Source of the DNA: Anaerolineae bacterium
GTDB taxonomy: Bacteria; Chloroflexota; Anaerolineae; JAAYZQ01
Length of the DNA stretch: 11,469 nt
Reading direction: 5' to 3'
NCBI GenBank assembly: GCA_016926595.1
Contig: JAFGOG010000540.1
Coordinates: 1-11,469 of the forward strand
In this document: one piece after another, positions 8,143-11,469 of the stretch
Layout: each line of letters begins with the position of its first letter
Numbering within the stretch: the first letter of the stretch is position 1
The notes under the pieces: generated by a model
Told to the model about the DNA's origin: nothing
Databases searched by the model: none
Seen by the model: only the letters and a program-made list of their open reading frames with translations
Translations under genes and position numbers: made by a program

Positions 8143-10443
8143 CTACGCTCCCATTGAAAGATCTACCTGGCCGCGACCACCCAGGAGCTTGTTCACCACG
8201 AAATAGAGCACGCCGATAGCTATCAACACCAGGATGATGATCGTCGTCGAGTAGGCGGCGGCGATGCTGATGCCGCCCTGCTCCCATTCGCTCAAGATGC
8301 TGGCCGTCACGATCCGCCACCGGGCGCTCACCAGAAAGATGATCGCTGACAGGCTGGTCATGTGCCGGGTAAAGCTAAAGATCAGGCCGGCCAGCAGCGC
8401 TGGGGTGATGAGGGGCAACGTCACCCGCCGGAAGGTGTACTGCGCATCGGCGCCCAGGATGTTGGACGCTTCCTCGATGCTCGGGTCGATCTGCTGCAGG
8501 GACGCCACGCCGGCTCGCACCGAGGCAGGCAGGCTGCGCACGGCAAAGGCGGCGATGATGATGTACGGCGTGCCTACCAGGGCCAGGGGCTTGCCCATGA
8601 AGCACATGGCGCCCATCAACCCCAATAGGATCGCCGTCAGGCCCAACCGCGGCAGTCCCTTGATCTGGCTGATCACCAGCACCGACAGAAAGGCATAGAT
8701 AATGGCCGATAGGGGCGTCGGCGTCTGGAACAAGACCAGGAGGTGGTCGGAGAACTGAAAGATGGCGTTGCTCCAAAAGCCGGGAGGCACCGACCGGCTC
8801 AGGCTGGCGATCGGTTGAGCGACATAATAGCTCAGATCTCCTGCGAGTAGGTAGGCCCCCATGCCGATCAGCAGCCAGCCCATCCCTTTTCGCTTCTGCC
8901 ACAGCCAGATCGCCACCCCCAAGCCAGCATAGATGCCGCCCAGCAGGTAGAGCATCCCGCTTTGGGTCAAGACACTGTACAGTTGAGCCAGGCCGATGCC
9001 CACGCCGGTTCCGATCAGCAGCGCCAGCCATTGGTCGCGGCGGTTGTGCAGCGCCGTCCGTGCTAGGAACAGCGCCAACAGGGCATACAGGATGCCGACT
9101 ACGAAGGTCGGCGGGGTGCTGAACGCCAGCACAAAGCCGATGCCCAGGATAGTGCCGGGCACAGCCCCGCCCAGGTTCGAGGTAAAGTCGATCCCTTCCT
9201 TGCCGGTAAACCGCTTGCGCACCACCAGGAAGGCGATCACCATCCCCATCAGTCCGGCGATCGGCGTGGCGAACGCGCTCAAAAAGGTCGTGTCCAGGAT
9301 CGATTCGACGCCTCGGGTGACGGTATGGGTCCACCATTTCAGCGTTGGGCTGTAATCCACCCCCCAGGCGGCGCTGAGCGAGCCCCAGAAGATGGCCAGA
9401 TAGAGGACGATGATCAGCGCGCATACCAGATAGGTGATAATGATGAACGGCCAGCGGATCCATGCCTCTTTTTCTACGATCTGGCCCCCGGTCGGCTTGC
9501 CGGTGACCGAGATGTAGGAGCGGCGAGTGACATAGTACCGCTGCACCAAAAACACTACCAGGGTGGGGATGAGCAGCACAAGCGCCAGGGCTGAGGCCTT
9601 TTGGTAATTGTACTCGCCAGCCACGGCCAGAAAGATCTGCGACGATAGCACCTCCACTTTGCCAGAGATAAAGAGCGGATTGCCCAGGTCGGCCAGCGAT
9701 TCGACAAACAGCAGCAGGAACGACCCGGCGATCCCGGGGATCAGCAGCGGCAGGGTGACAGTGCGAAAGATGTGGAATTTGCCGGCCCCCAGGCTGTGTG
9801 CCGCTTCCTCCATACTAGGATCCAGGCGCTCCAGCATGGCGCGGACGATCAGATAGGCCACTGAAAAGAAGGTAATGACCTGGACGAACACCAGCCCATC
9901 CATGCCATAGATGTCGTTAGCCCCGAGCGGGAAGGTCATGCCCAGCAGCTTGCGTGTCACCATGCCGTTGCGGCCAAAGAGGAGGATGGTGCTCAGGGCG
10001 AGGGCGAAGGGGGGCGAAACGGTGGGAACCAGGGCCAGCAGGTGGATCAGCCGCTTGAAGGGGATGTCGCAGCGGACCATGGTGTAGGCAAAGATAAAGC
10101 CCAGGATCGTCCCGCCCGTGGCGGTCAGCACCCCCATCACCAGTGTGTTCCAGAATATGCCGCGGGAGACAGGGCCGTAATAGGAATCGAAATAGCGGCC
10201 CAAGTATTCCAGGCTGAGGCGGGTATACCATGGCCCGGTCTGTTCGGCGTCGACAAAGCCGTTGGCCGTGCCGCGAAAGAGGGGATAGATCACAAAGATG
10301 AACAGAAAAAGGCCGCAAAAGAGCAGGCTGATCATCAACACCGGGTCGCGAGCAATCAGCCCGAACTCGCGGTAGCGGCGCAACAGCGAGGATCTCCACC
10401 TACCCCCGGTCCGGCCGGCAGATAGCGGGACAGAAGCGGCCAT
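8143..10443 (-). CDS. Fused two-domain ABC importer permease (FbpB/AfuB-like) with large hydrophobic insertion
   Basis: This 766-residue inner-membrane protein combines two MetI-type permease halves, as in the COG1178 (FbpB/AfuB) permeases. Each half has an EAA loop that contacts the ATPase: EEAAHSLGA...LPLLIPG (212-237) and EEASNILGA...LPLITPA (657-681). The first half spans about residues 35-305 and the second about 330-752. COG1178 proteins are usually about 500-600 residues. The excess here is a membrane-rich block at about 446-617, between FSTPP (441-445) and LALVGTPYIII (620-630), which would be nearly continuous in ordinary members. The start ATG at 10443 is preceded by AAGGGGG (10448-10454). 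It is separated from the ATPase by two bases and from the binding-protein gene by 98 bases containing a palindrome. The importer function is secure; the substrate is uncertain. Confidence 0.93.
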   Translation of the reverse strand: MAASVPLSAGRTGGRWRSSLLRRYREFGLIARDPVLMISLLFCGLFLFIFVIYPLFRGTANGFVDAEQTGPWYTRLSLEYLGRYFDSYYGPVSRGIFWNTLVMGVLTATGGTILGFIFAYTMVRCDIPFKRLIHLLALVPTVSPPFALALSTILLFGRNGMVTRKLLGMTFPLGANDIYGMDGLVFVQVITFFSVAYLIVRAMLERLDPSMEEAAHSLGAGKFHIFRTVTLPLLIPGIAGSFLLLFVESLADLGNPLFISGKVEVLSSQIFLAVAGEYNYQKASALALVLLIPTLVVFLVQRYYVTRRSYISVTGKPTGGQIVEKEAWIRWPFIIITYLVCALIIVLYLAIFWGSLSAAWGVDYSPTLKWWTHTVTRGVESILDTTFLSAFATPIAGLMGMVIAFLVVRKRFTGKEGIDFTSNLGGAVPGTILGIGFVLAFSTPPTFVVGILYALLALFLARTALHNRRDQWLALLIGTGVGIGLAQLYSVLTQSGMLYLLGGIYAGLGVAIWLWQKRKGMGWLLIGMGAYLLAGDLSYYVAQPIASLSRSVPPGFWSNAIFQFSDHLLVLFQTPTPLSAIIYAFLSVLVISQIKGLPRLGLTAILLGLMGAMCFMGKPLALVGTPYIIIAAFAVRSLPASVRAGVASLQQIDPSIEEASNILGADAQYTFRRVTLPLITPALLAGLIFSFTRHMTSLSAIIFLVSARWRIVTASILSEWEQGGISIAAAYSTTIIILVLIAIGVLYFVVNKLLGGRGQVDLSMGA

Positions 10444-10482
10444 CGGGCCCCCTTTCAGAAAGCGGGGCGAGGTAAAGGCACG

Positions 10483-10509
10483 GTAGGGGCGAGGTTACCT
10501 CGCCCCTAC
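10483..10509. repeat. Near-perfect palindrome between binding-protein and permease genes
   Basis: The 13-base arm GTAGGGGCGAGGT (10483-10495) and its exact reverse complement (10497-10509) flank one central base. As RNA it would form an 11-bp GC-rich stem with a 5-base loop. Related sequence flanks it: CGGGGCGAGGTA (10463-10474) and TACTTCGCCCCA (10515-10526) form an outer inverted pair with two mismatches. There is no U-tract after the stem on either strand, so it is not a standard intrinsic terminator. Dispersed REP-like palindromes of this kind can stabilise the upstream mRNA and lower permease expression, as described for the malE-malF gap of Escherichia coli. No second full copy occurs in this window. 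Confidence 0.75.
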
Positions 10510-10541
10510 GCCTCTACTTCGCCCCACTTGGCGCCATTGAG

Positions 10542-11469
10542 CTATTGTTTCAGGTCGCTGGCGGCTGCGATTTCGTTGGTAAACTTGTCGACGAACGCCT
10601 TTTTGTTGTTGCCGGCCCACTGGAAATCGTAATCTATTAGATTGACTTCCATCAGCTCGGGGTGCGACAGCTCTACGCCGCTGACAGTAGGCGCCTGGTA
10701 GGCCTTGTACTTGGGGCCGAGCGCCTGCGCCTCCGCCGTCAACGCCCAGTCGAACCACTTTTTGGCGGCGTCCAGGTGCTTGGCGCCCTTGAGGATGCCC
10801 ATGCCGCCGATCTCAAAGCCGGTGCCCTCTTCGGGGAAGGTCAGGAGCAGCGGCAGCTTGTTGTTTTCGATCTCGTTCACGATGTCGTGGGAAAAGACGA
10901 TGGCAACTGCCGCCTCGCCTTGGCCGACGAACTTGGCCGGGGCCGCGCCGCTCTTGGTGAACTGCAGCATCTGGCCGGCATACTGCGTCAGGTATTCCCA
11001 TCCCTTTTCTTCGCCCCTGATCTGCAGGACGGTGGCCAGGGCGGTGTAGGAGGTGCCGGAGGTTGAGGGGTGAGCGACCAGGATCTGGCCTTGGAACTCG
11101 GGCTTGAGCAGGTCATCCCACGACGTGGGCGCCGCGGCGCCGGGGTTGTTTGCCAGCCAGTCGGTGTTGGTGCAGAAGGCCAGCGTGCCGACGTAGATGC
11201 CGGCCCAGTAGTTGTCGGAGTCTTTGAACTTGGCTTGGTCTCTCAGGTTCTTGTAGTTTGGCGAGTCGTAGGCCTCCAGCAGGCCATCCTTCTTGGCGGC
11301 GATAAAGCTGTCGATGGGGCCGCCCCACCAGATGTCAAACGTGGGGTTGTCCTTTTCCGCCTGAATGCGGGCCAGCGCCTCACCGCTGGACATGCGGACA
11401 TAGTTGACGGTGATGCCATACTTGGCCTCGAACTCCTGTTTCATGCCCTGGCACCACTCTTCTTGGGGG
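10542..11469 (-). CDS. ABC importer extracytoplasmic solute-binding protein, COG1840 type (N-terminus cut by window edge)
   Basis: 308 residues are visible up to the stop at 10542; the frame is still open at the right edge, so the signal peptide and start lie outside. The Met at 11444 is internal, because eight in-frame codons upstream (PQEEWCQG) continue the family sequence. Counting from that Met, hallmarks of the COG1840 (FbpA/AfuA-like) fold are FDIWWGG (36-42), PTSWDDLLKPEFQGQI (106-121), HPSTSGTSYT (125-134) and KSGAAPAK (164-171). Later come FSHD (184-187), PEEGTGFEIG (204-213) and the C-terminal AAKKWFDWALTAEAQ (226-240). The position where ferric-binding proteins carry a Tyr-Tyr pair reads Phe-Ser-His-Asp, so iron is unlikely. 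The Ser/Thr-rich loop and the His-Asp and Glu residues recall the hexose-phosphate binder AfuA. It should deliver its ligand to the adjacent permease and ATPase. Confidence 0.92.
   Translation of the reverse strand, partial: PQEEWCQGMKQEFEAKYGITVNYVRMSSGEALARIQAEKDNPTFDIWWGGPIDSFIAAKKDGLLEAYDSPNYKNLRDQAKFKDSDNYWAGIYVGTLAFCTNTDWLANNPGAAAPTSWDDLLKPEFQGQILVAHPSTSGTSYTALATVLQIRGEEKGWEYLTQYAGQMLQFTKSGAAPAKFVGQGEAAVAIVFSHDIVNEIENNKLPLLLTFPEEGTGFEIGGMGILKGAKHLDAAKKWFDWALTAEAQALGPKYKAYQAPTVSGVELSHPELMEVNLIDYDFQWAGNNKKAFVDKFTNEIAAASDLKQ

Noticed and set aside
8141..8320. Longer start for the ATPase (60 extra residues)
   Set aside because: It overlaps the end of the permease gene and lacks ABC-family character; the ATG at 8140 has a ribosome-binding site and the normal N-terminal strand.
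10483..10509. Intrinsic terminator ending the binding-protein transcript
   Set aside because: The stem is strong but no U-rich tract follows it on the minus strand, and the permease gene starts shortly afterwards.
11442..11444. ATG at 11444 as the true start of the binding protein
   Set aside because: Starting there would leave no signal peptide and would begin inside the first family helix; the upstream in-frame codons (PQEEWCQG) continue the conserved sequence to the window edge.

Overview
All convincing genes in this 11.5 kb window lie on the minus strand, so it reads from right to left as one nearly unbroken array. The DNA is GC-rich. The array has a COG1840-type ABC importer, a ThrRS-like/uridine-kinase-like fusion, a large intracellular GH2-type protein, and small unassigned membrane proteins resembling ones I associate with Anaerolineae-like bacteria. 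I therefore lean towards Chloroflexota. That assignment is an inference; there is no rRNA or other marker gene here.

Layout in the direction of transcription: (1) 11469-10542, an extracytoplasmic solute-binding protein whose N-terminus is cut by the window edge; (2) a 98-nt gap carrying a near-perfect palindrome (10483-10509); (3) 10443-8143, an unusually long permease with two MetI-type halves in one chain; (4) 8140-7064, the ATPase; (5) 7067-5667, a fusion of a PfkB/ribokinase-family kinase with a tyrosine-phosphatase-like domain; (6) 5663-2925, a 912-residue GH2-like glycosidase without a signal peptide; (7) an extended -10 promoter candidate overlapping the glycosidase stop; (8) 2893-2624, a small three-helix membrane protein; (9) 2627-918, a P-loop kinase of the uridine kinase/phosphoribulokinase superfamily with an N-terminal ThrRS-like module; (10) a 223-nt gap with a good promoter and overlapping inverted repeats; (11) 694-1, a multi-helix membrane protein cut by the left edge.

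Genes 1 to 6 are packed with gaps or overlaps of a few bases, apart from the palindrome gap, and look like one operon. A binding protein, permease and ATPase bring in a substrate. Two intracellular enzymes, a glycosidase and a kinase with an attached phosphatase-like domain, could then process it. Automatic annotation would call the transporter an iron(III) importer. The binding protein instead has a His-Asp pair and a Glu-Glu-Gly-Thr-Gly stretch where ferric-binding proteins have a Tyr pair, so a phosphorylated sugar or other organophosphate fits better. Genes 8 and 9 overlap by four bases and may form a second unit from their own promoter. Gene 11 has a separate promoter.

The most noteworthy points are the kinase-phosphatase fusion next to a sugar-phosphate-like importer, a hydrophobic insertion of about 170 residues splitting the second permease half, the palindrome between the binding-protein and permease genes, and the mutually exclusive inverted repeats at the start of the leftmost transcript. 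I see no CRISPR array, tRNA, rRNA, insertion sequence or defence system.
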